From: an uncultured Peptococcaceae bacterium
GTDB lineage: Bacteria; Bacillota; Desulfitobacteriia; Desulfitobacteriales; Syntrophobotulaceae
Direction: 5' to 3'
DNA: 7,503 bases
Assembly: GCA_937892995.1 (NCBI GenBank)
Contig: CALBJS010000217.1
Coordinates: 1-7,503 of the forward strand
Below are positions 1 to 5,791 of the stretch, piece by piece; the first letter of the stretch is position 1; every line of letters begins with the position of its first letter. A program made the translations under genes and the position numbers. A model generated the notes under the pieces. It was not told the origin of the DNA, did not search any database, and saw only the letters and a program-made list of their open reading frames with translations.

Positions 1-1
1 G

Positions 2-61
2 ACCGATATCGATTTGCCTTGGGAGAAGACAGATAAAGTTGATTTATTAAAAATGCATTAA
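2..61 (+). CDS. Possible C-terminal end of an upstream protein (partial)
   Basis: One forward frame is open from the window edge for 19 codons and ends in TAA at 59-61. Its residues (TDIDLPWEKTDKV, then DLLKMH) look like an ordinary hydrophilic protein tail. The stop lies 19 bases before a strong hairpin at 81-109, as expected for the last gene of a transcript. The other two forward frames also stop within 50 bases, so the choice rests on composition and context only. Too little is visible to name a family or function. Confidence 0.35.
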   Translation, partial: TDIDLPWEKTDKVDLLKMH

Positions 62-80
62 AGGTAAAAAGTCTTAAAAC

Positions 81-109
81 AAGCCGATTACTTTATAAGT
101 AGTCGGCTT
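81..109 (+). terminator. Hairpin, probable (bidirectional) transcription terminator
   Basis: Arms 81-93 and 97-109 form a 13-bp stem with one T-G wobble (88/102) and a 3-base loop. The forward T-tract after it is weak (TTAGTTTCG). The complement of the bases before it (about 62-80) is T-rich, so it may also stop minus-strand transcripts. It lies 19 bases after the candidate stop codon at 61. It is nearly the same sequence as the hairpin at 4953-4981, including the position of the wobble, so it may be a family of repeated terminators. Confidence 0.6.
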
Positions 110-221
110 AGTTTCGTAGGGAGAACGATAATCTATTTTTCTTTTGGCCATTAAACTTAATTTGCTTCTATGCAATATGGGAATTTAAGGGGAGATATTG
201 ATCCGAGGGCAAAAAGTAGCC

Positions 222-237
222 AAAGGGGTCTGCCCCT
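222..237. repeat. Short REP-like palindrome in the leader region
   Basis: The sequence AAAGGGGTCTGCCCCT contains a perfect 5-bp stem, AGGGG (224-228) with CCCCT (233-237), around a TCTG loop. The first 11 bases (AAAGGGGTCTG) recur exactly at 5719-5729, where they are also followed by a pyrimidine-rich inverted arm. This resembles a small dispersed extragenic palindrome. It sits in the 222-base non-coding stretch 110-331, just upstream of the candidate promoter. Apart from this palindrome, the promoter and a purine-rich ribosome-binding leader, I see nothing else in that stretch. Confidence 0.45.
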
Positions 238-247
238 ATAATTGCGG

Positions 248-277
248 TTGACGAACTTAAGGATATAGAAGTAAGAT
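248..277 (+). promoter_or_regulatory. Candidate sigma-A-type promoter for the surface protein gene
   Basis: A -35 element TTGACG (248-253, five of six consensus bases) is followed after 18 bases by TAAGAT (272-277, four of six). Transcription would start near 284, giving a short purine-rich leader of about 48 bases before the ATG at 332. A weaker overlapping alternative is TTGCGG (242-247) with TATAGA (264-269). This is inferred from sequence match only. Confidence 0.45.
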
Positions 278-331
278 AGAAAAAGATAGATAAAGATGAA
301 AAAAATAGAAGAAAGAGAGGAGATGTGAGAA

Positions 332-3300
332 ATGGGTAAAACGAAAAAGATGGCCATTTTAGCTATCATTGCTATGGTGCTGACCATGATGCCTGTTGCC
401 TTATTTGCTGCCACTCCGGATATTCAAAGAATCGCAGGTGCGGATCGGGTGAAAACCGCTCTTGAAGTTTGTGAGGCCGGATGGAAATCCGCCGACACAA
501 TCATCCTGGCTCCTGCAGACCAGCCGAACCTTGTGGACGCCTTGGCTGCCGCTCCCTTAGCCGGGCAAGAAGATGCTCCGATTCTTTTAACTTTCAAAGG
601 TTCCCTAGATCCTGCTGTGAAAGCTAGGATCAGTAAACTTGGTGCCAAGAAAGTCTATGTTATTGGTGCTATTTCCAATGGGATCCAAAATGAAATTGCC
701 TCCCTTAGCGGAATAACTGTCGTCAAGCTTGCCGGTTCTAACCGGATTGCCACTGCCAGAGCGATCACTGCTGAGCTAGATGCACCTGCAGGAACTTTTG
801 TAGTAGGCATTGAAGGATTGGCGGATGCTCTTTCGGTAGCCTCCTATGCGGCGGCGAACAACTTTGCGATTGCGATCGCTAATCCCGACGGCAGTATCGC
901 GAAGTCTGATCTGGTAGGTAAAACGACTTATATCGTTGGTGGCAAGACTCGCGTGAAGGATATCAATGGTGTCCAACGCTTTGCAGGTAATGATCGCTTT
1001 GCAACCAACGCCAAAGTAGCCGAAGAGCTATCCTTTAAATTTGATAATATCTATGTTGCTAATGGAGCTACCTTGGTCGACGCTTTGTCTGTAGCTCCTC
1101 TGGCTGCGAAGAAGAACTCCTTCGTTCTGCTTTGCAGTACCACGAAGGTTACCCCGGTAAAGGGTATTACCGAGGCTACTAAGGTTATCGCCGTCGGCGG
1201 GAGTACTGTTGTGCCTAATGGGATTATTAATCGAGTTGTTCCAACTGAAGATGGGACCAATGTAAAAGTATCTGTCCAAGCCCCTAACCTCATCCAGCTG
1301 AAACTGGAGTTCAGCAGTACCGACTATGATGCCGAAGCTGTGGCGGATGTCGATAATTATGATTTTAAAGGCTATATCAAAGACAGTCTGACCAGAATTA
1401 ATGTCGTGGAAGCAGAAGCTGCCGGAACCACGGTAACTCTGACGCTTAAAGCAGCGGTTGATAACCGGAGTAAGGGAACACTGACTATAGATGAGGCTGT
1501 TAGCGGCAAAGAACTTACCATTAAGGATATCGAATTTCTGGATAAGGTCATACCGACTGTAAAAAACGTCAAAGTCATTGGTAAAAATATCGTCAAAGTC
1601 ATTTTCAGTGAGCCCATGATAGCTTCAGCTGACATGGATGAAGAATTTGAGCTGGAAATGGGTGGCCGCGAATATCGTGTGGAGAAGGTCACGGCCTTGA
1701 ATCATGGATTTGAAGCCAATATCACCGTTAATGGCCGCTTTACGAAAGGTACCCTAAAAGTCGCTATCGGCAACGGTCTGGAGGACTACGCCGGTTTTAA
1801 CCTAATTCCCAAATCATTTGATATTAAGGTAGTAGAAGATACCAATCCTCCTAAAGTAATCGGCTATAAAAATGCCACTAGGCAGCAAGTCACCTTAATT
1901 TTTGATGAGGATATTCAGATCGAAGAAGTAAATAAGCGGAATTACTATCATACTAGTAAAGTCAATTATATAGATAAGGATATTGATGAGAAGACCGATC
2001 TTCAGGGAAGTGAATTGACTTTACACTTTAAAGATAACCTCCTTTTTGAAGGGGAAGGCTATGTCTATATTTCTCCCGGCTCGGTAACGGACCTCTGGGA
2101 TAATGAAAATGAGACCATCAAAGCCCGAATCCTAGTCAAAGCGGATAAGATTGCCCCGACTATTAAAGGGGTCAAATATGATAGCGATGAAAATAAAATC
2201 ATTGTTACTTTCTCGGAAAGCATGGCTAAAAGAAGTGCCGAAGATATCGATAATTATACCCTCTTGGCCGGGGATGGAAGTAAGCTTAGAATCATTGATT
2301 CCGTATTGAATCAAGATGAAGTAACTTTGGAACTTAAAGATAGTAAACCTGCTTACGGTACTTATAAACTGACCGTTCAAGATACTGAAGATTTGGCAGG
2401 GAATAAAATAGCTAAGGCTACGGTCAATGTAGTAATTGACGATACCCAAGCACCTCGTTATCCTCATTCTATTTACTATGAAGGTTCGGGCTCTCATTAT
2501 ACCCTTTATGTTGAATTTAATGAGGAAATGTCGGTCAGCGGCAGCTACTCCATTAAGGATCTCTATAAATATGAGATCTACGATGAGTCAGCCAATAAGA
2601 ATATTAATCTGGGGAGAGCTAAGGCTAGTGGCGATTTCAGTGTTAATTTGAATCTTATGGCGGGGAATAAGACGGTCAGACTGGAGATCGATGGTTTTAA
2701 ACTTGATCCGGATGCAGACACTTTTCTGATTGCCAGGGTAGCCGATGTCCGCGGAAATTACACGGAAGGATTCGGCAGCAGTAAGCTTGATTTCGTGGCC
2801 ATGGAGAACAAAACAATTGCTTTGACACCCGGCGGTGTGCTGGCGACAGGAAGGACTACGCTGGAAATAGAATTTGACGGGAATCTCGATTCTTATAATA
2901 TCGGTGACTTTTTTATCGAAGTGGGCGGGGAGGCAAGTGCTTATAATATCGCAACACTCAAGGTTAAGGATGCCAATAAGATTGTTATGACTATCGATGA
3001 AGATACGCCATTGCCTGCAGACTTAAAGGAAGGTAAGAAATCACTTTACCTGGCGACAAGAGGAGGAACTGGTGATAAGGATTATAGAATCGGAACTAAG
3101 AGTGCTGCCGGTGCGAAGCTGAAAGCCGGACAGTCAGAGCCTATTGTCGATAATATTAAACCGGGCCTCGTAACAGAGGATAAGAAAAAAACCTCGATTC
3201 CTTATGTCAGTGCGAAAAGGAACGGAACAGAAAATGGTGTACCGGTTGTTTATGCGACTTACTACGAGGACACGGATTTGACTTTTGTCACGGCAGAATT

Positions 3301-3535
3301 TGCGGAACCCTTAAAGGCAATTGATGAAAAACTCATTATGGTAAATGATGGGCACGATGAACTGATCGTGGGCGGTGTCCTTAAAGATGGAACAGCCGGA
3401 ACGCTTAAATTCATCGTTGAGGGCCAATTGTTCAGAGGGGATGATATTAAGGTCCTGATCATCCGAGACGAAGCCGGTAACTATACAACTAATCTAACTT
3501 TCCAGATCGAATATAAGGTGGCTATAGAAAGGTAA
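332..3535 (+). CDS. Secreted S-layer-like protein: three CWB2 repeats plus tandem Ig-like modules
   Basis: A 1067-residue exported surface protein. Residues 1-26 form a signal peptide: a KTKK basic start, a hydrophobic core, and a likely signal peptidase I cut after the LFA at 24-26. Three CWB2 (PF04122-type) repeats follow at about 32-128, 132-212 and 215-303. Each opens with an R/K-x-AG-x-[DN]R signature (RIAGADR, KLAGSNR, RFAGNDR) and ends with a YVIG, YIVGG or IAVGG strand. In clostridial cell-wall proteins, three tandem CWB2 domains bind anionic wall polymers non-covalently. The rest (about 305-1064) reads as roughly seven Ig-like Big_5/SbsA-type modules. These show alternating strand motifs such as VKVIFSEPM (422-430) and IIVTFSESM (623-631), plus D-x-AGN or similar turns (DLAGN 687-691, DEAGN 1046-1050). 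Boundaries near 406, 506, 608, 707, 827 and 943 are approximate. AGGAG at 318-322 lies 9 bases before ATG 332, supporting this start. The likely role is a structural or adhesive cell-surface protein. No catalytic domain is recognisable. Confidence 0.9.
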   Translation: MGKTKKMAILAIIAMVLTMMPVALFAATPDIQRIAGADRVKTALEVCEAGWKSADTIILAPADQPNLVDALAAAPLAGQEDAPILLTFKGSLDPAVKARISKLGAKKVYVIGAISNGIQNEIASLSGITVVKLAGSNRIATARAITAELDAPAGTFVVGIEGLADALSVASYAAANNFAIAIANPDGSIAKSDLVGKTTYIVGGKTRVKDINGVQRFAGNDRFATNAKVAEELSFKFDNIYVANGATLVDALSVAPLAAKKNSFVLLCSTTKVTPVKGITEATKVIAVGGSTVVPNGIINRVVPTEDGTNVKVSVQAPNLIQLKLEFSSTDYDAEAVADVDNYDFKGYIKDSLTRINVVEAEAAGTTVTLTLKAAVDNRSKGTLTIDEAVSGKELTIKDIEFLDKVIPTVKNVKVIGKNIVKVIFSEPMIASADMDEEFELEMGGREYRVEKVTALNHGFEANITVNGRFTKGTLKVAIGNGLEDYAGFNLIPKSFDIKVVEDTNPPKVIGYKNATRQQVTLIFDEDIQIEEVNKRNYYHTSKVNYIDKDIDEKTDLQGSELTLHFKDNLLFEGEGYVYISPGSVTDLWDNENETIKARILVKADKIAPTIKGVKYDSDENKIIVTFSESMAKRSAEDIDNYTLLAGDGSKLRIIDSVLNQDEVTLELKDSKPAYGTYKLTVQDTEDLAGNKIAKATVNVVIDDTQAPRYPHSIYYEGSGSHYTLYVEFNEEMSVSGSYSIKDLYKYEIYDESANKNINLGRAKASGDFSVNLNLMAGNKTVRLEIDGFKLDPDADTFLIARVADVRGNYTEGFGSSKLDFVAMENKTIALTPGGVLATGRTTLEIEFDGNLDSYNIGDFFIEVGGEASAYNIATLKVKDANKIVMTIDEDTPLPADLKEGKKSLYLATRGGTGDKDYRIGTKSAAGAKLKAGQSEPIVDNIKPGLVTEDKKKTSIPYVSAKRNGTENGVPVVYATYYEDTDLTFVTAEFAEPLKAIDEKLIMVNDGHDELIVGGVLKDGTAGTLKFIVEGQLFRGDDIKVLIIRDEAGNYTTNLTFQIEYKVAIER

Positions 3536-3613
3536 TCAGCCAACGGCCTCATACCCTCTTAAGATTAATGGAAAGTTACTGTCAAAGCCATTTTTAGGAA
3601 GATGAATTACTTT

Positions 3614-3657
3614 CTGCTATATTGACTAAATACGGGTAGAGAAGTAAAATATAGTAG
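3614..3657. promoter_or_regulatory. Inverted repeat bracketing the promoter of the TolC-like gene
   Basis: CTGCTATATT (3614-3623) and AATATAGTAG (3648-3657) are inverted copies with one G-T wobble. The left arm touches the -35 box and the right arm overlaps the -10 box of the promoter at 3622-3650. A dimeric or looping regulator could use such arms. AT-rich sequence alone could also produce this by chance. Confidence 0.3.
3622..3650 (+). promoter_or_regulatory. Strong sigma-A-type promoter for the TolC-like gene
   Basis: TTGACT (3622-3627, five of six consensus bases) and TAAAAT (3645-3650, five of six) are separated by exactly 17 bases. The expected transcription start near 3657 gives an untranslated leader of about 50 bases before ATG 3709. 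The gene therefore appears to have its own promoter despite following the surface protein gene by only 173 bases. No convincing terminator was found between them, so read-through is also possible. Confidence 0.7.
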
Positions 3658-3673
3658 ACCGACTGATTGGTCG
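3657..3673. promoter_or_regulatory. Dyad at the expected transcription start, possible operator
   Basis: Two overlapping dyads are present. GACC (3657-3660) pairs with GGTC (3669-3672), and can extend to a 6-bp stem with a CTGA loop. CGAC (3660-3663) pairs with GTCG (3670-3673). The position, right at the predicted start of transcription, is typical for a repressor site, and the GAC/GTC content resembles many TetR-family operators. No regulator gene is present in the window, so this remains a guess. Confidence 0.3.
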
Positions 3674-3708
3674 AGTGACGATCTTCTTGGAAAGTGGGTA
3701 GAAAATAG

Positions 3709-4884
3709 ATGAAAAAAATGAGAAAAACGAAGATGTTAGTTTGCTTGGTTATGGCTGGTTTATTGATTTTTCCTTCTTGTCTTTGGGCGGATGCTCAGCC
3801 AAAAGAGGATACTCTGAAGGTAGAATTTTCGGAAATCGGTCCGTTGGTGGAGATTCATAATCTGGCCGTCGATGAAGCTAAAGATGGGGTGGAAGATGCT
3901 GAGGAAGCTAGAAAAGATGGGATTAAAGCGATTGATGCGGCGATTGACGGTCTGAACAAATTAGGTCTTGCTTTATTGAATACACCATCTAATCCTGAAG
4001 ACCCCGCCAGTCCGCCTATTCCGCCTGCTGCTTATGATAACGTCCAGAATCAGATCCTGTATGCCCTCTTGGATGGCCAGAAGCAGTCTTTGCTCCAGCA
4101 ACGCAGCTCCCTTATCGCCATCGATGTCGATAAACTGGAAATTCAACGGGATATGGCTATCGATACTATTACATCCAGCCTGGAAACCGTCTATATTACC
4201 TATAATTCTCTGGGTCGTCAATTGGAATTGCTGAATGCTCAGAAAGAACTGGCTGATGCCCAGGTTGCCGCTTTGGAGCTGCAAGAGGATTTGGGGATGG
4301 TTACTGCTGTGGTAGTGAACAAGACCAAAAATGAGATCAAAACCTTGGAAAACTCCATTAAACAGTTAGAACGGACCAGACAAACCTTGAAAGAACAGTT
4401 TAACCTCGCACTCTCTTATGAATTTGATGAGCCGCTGGAAATCGGCGAAGTGCCCCAGGTGATGCGTTCCAAGATTGTAACAACTGATGTGGAGCGAGAT
4501 TATAAGAATGCCTGGGAAAATAGCTATGAAGTGCTGCTCAATGAGGATGAAAGTTCCAAAAGGGAAGCAGATGTTCTTCGAAAATTCCGTCAGGGTTTTT
4601 ACAATGCTTATCAAACCATGCGGGATAAGCAGGATGTTTTGGAATTGGAAAACGCCAAATTGGCACTAGCGGAAAAGGATTATGAGATCGCTCAGCGAAA
4701 ACATGAAGTAGGGATAATCTCCGATCTTCAGTTGGCAACTGAAAAGAATAATTATTTAAGTCAACAGATTAAGGTGGAATTAACTAAAGATGAAGTATTC
4801 CAGGCCTATCATGCCTATGAATGGGCGAATAGGGGCCTGATAGTCAGCACAGGCTCTTCCGCTTCCGGCGGTCCCTCGTTCTAG
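3709..4884 (+). CDS. Secreted TolC-like (outer membrane efflux protein family) helical protein
   Basis: A 391-residue exported protein. The KKMRKTK start, hydrophobic core (9-25) and ADA at 27-29 suggest a signal peptidase I signal peptide. C24 is preceded by FPS, a poor lipobox. The mature part is mostly long amphipathic helices and shows the internal duplication of TolC-family proteins. The first half has helices at about 45-90 and 112-235 with LGMVTAVVVNKTKNEI near 195-210. The second half has helices at about 260-375 with HEVGIISDLQLATEKN near 332-347, the usual VG-[IL]-x-[ST]-x-x-[DE]-[LV] family turn. Where classical members have outer-membrane strands, the first half has a proline-rich link (92-107) and the second a short acidic loop (about 278-284). 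Length is slightly under the usual 420-480. AAAGTGGG (3691-3698) is a fair ribosome binding site 10 bases before ATG 3709; the ATG at 3718 is an alternative. No ABC or RND pump genes are adjacent. Confidence 0.8.
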   Translation: MKKMRKTKMLVCLVMAGLLIFPSCLWADAQPKEDTLKVEFSEIGPLVEIHNLAVDEAKDGVEDAEEARKDGIKAIDAAIDGLNKLGLALLNTPSNPEDPASPPIPPAAYDNVQNQILYALLDGQKQSLLQQRSSLIAIDVDKLEIQRDMAIDTITSSLETVYITYNSLGRQLELLNAQKELADAQVAALELQEDLGMVTAVVVNKTKNEIKTLENSIKQLERTRQTLKEQFNLALSYEFDEPLEIGEVPQVMRSKIVTTDVERDYKNAWENSYEVLLNEDESSKREADVLRKFRQGFYNAYQTMRDKQDVLELENAKLALAEKDYEIAQRKHEVGIISDLQLATEKNNYLSQQIKVELTKDEVFQAYHAYEWANRGLIVSTGSSASGGPSF

Positions 4885-4952
4885 GGGTCGGGTTATTTCT
4901 CTTCTGCTAGGGAGCTTACCCCCTTAACCCACCTCAATATCTGACATAACGA

Positions 4953-4992
4953 AAGCCGATTACCTTAGGGGTAGTCGGCTCTTCTGTTTTAT
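4953..4992 (+). terminator. Rho-independent terminator after the TolC-like gene
   Basis: AGCCGATTACC (4954-4964) pairs with GGTAGTCGGCT (4970-4980) with one T-G wobble, a possible extra T-G pair and a 3-5 base loop. It is followed by a T-rich tract (CTTCTGTTTTATC). It starts 69 bases after the stop codon at 4884. The preceding bases 4885-4952 contain a weaker possible stem, GGGTTA (4890-4895) with TAACCC (4925-4930), and otherwise nothing I can identify. The arms match those of the hairpin at 81-109. Confidence 0.8.
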
Positions 4993-5011
4993 CTTTCTGG
5001 TTATCGCCTTT

Positions 5012-5039
5012 TTGCAGTGGAAGCGTGATATAGTATAAA
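5012..5039 (+). promoter_or_regulatory. Candidate promoter for the polyferredoxin gene
   Basis: TTGCAG (5012-5017, four of six consensus bases) and TATAAA (5034-5039, five of six) are 16 bases apart. The expected start lies near 5046, about 40 bases before the TTG start codon at 5086. It follows directly after the terminator at 4953-4992, so a new transcription unit probably begins here. Confidence 0.55.
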
Positions 5040-5085
5040 AAGTGTTAGCTAGAAGAGAAATCTTTAGAAAGTTGAGGAGTTGGCA

Positions 5086-5730
5086 TTGCAGTTAAACGTC
5101 AGAAATAGTATTAGGCTTTTTTTCTTGTTACTTATTTTTGTATTATGGTTTATCGGTAAGGGACAGATGTGGGGGCCACTTGTCGGCCTGGGATTATTAC
5201 TTATTCCATTATGGGGACGATTATATTGCGGTTGGATATGCCCAATAGCAACGAGTATTGATGTCATGCACCCTTTATTAAAGAAACCCTTATTTAATGT
5301 GGGTAAGGATATTCTTCGTAATCGCTATTTTCAAGGAATATTGGTTATTGTTTATGTAGTAGTTCTCACGACTTTTATTAAAACCGGCTTTAGAGTTCCC
5401 TTCTTTATTTTTCTGATTCCTGTGGGACTTATTATTACCTATTTATTTGGGGAAATATTTTGGCATCGCTTTTGCTTTTTTGGAATTATCTATGGTTGGG
5501 TTGGAAGCTTTGCGAGAAGGGGTTATTTTCTTGATTCCGGCAACTGCACTAAATGCAGAGCCTGTATAAAACGATGTCCTAACGGCTGTATCATAGAGGA
5601 TAATGACAACTATCAGATTGATAATAAACATTGTCTAAGTTGTGGTAAATGCAAAGATAAGTGTCCGCCGGCTACTATTCAATATGGTCGCCTTCGGGGT
5701 CGGAAGTCTAAAGAGTCTAAAGGGGTCTGA
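5086..5730 (+). CDS. Membrane polyferredoxin, NapH/CcoG-like 4Fe-4S protein
   Basis: A 214-residue membrane iron-sulfur protein, likely carrying electrons between a membrane donor and an unidentified partner. Hydrophobic segments are at about 9-24, 31-43, 84-98, 104-122 and possibly 129-142. A membrane-edge motif GRLYCGWICP (44-53) matches the GR-x-x-CG-x-x-CP signature of Fer4_5 (PF12801) proteins. The equivalent second site, WHRFCFFGIIYG (126-137), keeps only C130. The cytoplasmic tail carries two classical 4Fe-4S motifs, C154-C157-C160-C164-P and C183-C186-C189-C193-P. The start is taken as TTG 5086 because GAGGAG (5074-5079) lies 6 bases upstream; an in-frame TTG at 5080 would touch that site directly. 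The C-terminal tail (about 201-214) is basic and encoded partly by a 9-base tandem repeat and a REP-like palindrome. NapH, CcoG/FixG and reductase-maturation relatives are all possible, and no neighbour decides between them. Confidence 0.8.
   Translation: MQLNVRNSIRLFFLLLIFVLWFIGKGQMWGPLVGLGLLLIPLWGRLYCGWICPIATSIDVMHPLLKKPLFNVGKDILRNRYFQGILVIVYVVVLTTFIKTGFRVPFFIFLIPVGLIITYLFGEIFWHRFCFFGIIYGWVGSFARRGYFLDSGNCTKCRACIKRCPNGCIIEDNDNYQIDNKHCLSCGKCKDKCPPATIQYGRLRGRKSKESKGV
5705..5722 (+). repeat. Perfect 9-base tandem duplication in the 3' end of the polyferredoxin gene
   Basis: AGTCTAAAG occurs twice without a gap (5705-5713 and 5714-5722). It encodes the lysine/serine-rich tail KSKESKG just before the stop codon. 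It abuts the palindrome at 5719-5736. A third partial copy (GGGTCT) follows. Confidence 0.7.
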
Positions 5731-5736
5731 CTCCCT
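5719..5736. repeat. Second REP-like palindrome, overlapping a stop codon
   Basis: AAAGGGGTCTGACTCCCT begins with the same 11 bases as the copy at 222-232. AGGGGTC (5721-5727) is an inverted match to GACTCCCT (5729-5736) with one bulged base. The TGA stop codon of the polyferredoxin gene (5728-5730) lies inside it. The arrangement suggests a small dispersed repeat near gene ends. It may also weaken transcription into the downstream gene. Confidence 0.45.
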
Positions 5737-5791
5737 CACGATTGGCAAAAAGTTTACGAACGTTTCGAATAATAGCAGGAGGGAGATATCT

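Noticed and set aside
296..328. Ten-codon leader ORF (ATG to TGA) just before the surface protein gene
   Set aside because: It has no ribosome binding site of its own and falls in a purine-rich leader where short open frames arise by chance.
2132..2497. Antisense open frame of 121 codons inside the surface protein gene
   Set aside because: It lies wholly within a clear coding gene, has no family resemblance, and is explained as a shadow of the sense codons.
3536..3610. Terminator directly after the surface protein gene
   Set aside because: Only weak complementarities were found, with no stable stem followed by a T-tract.
3709..3795. Lipoprotein signal in the TolC-like protein (cysteine at residue 24)
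   Set aside because: The residues before the cysteine are FPS, without the leucine at -3 and usual small-residue pattern of a lipobox; the ADA signal peptidase I site fits better.
5761..5776. LexA-like box around CGAACGTTTCG upstream of the nucleoside hydrolase
   Set aside because: Only one half-site (CGAAC) matches; the second half and spacing do not fit the Gram-positive SOS box.
5642..5791. Upstream extension of the nucleoside hydrolase gene to an ATG at 5642
   Set aside because: It overlaps the cysteine-rich end of the polyferredoxin gene in another frame, has no ribosome binding site, and adds residues unlike the family. ATG 5792 has an excellent site 6 bases upstream.
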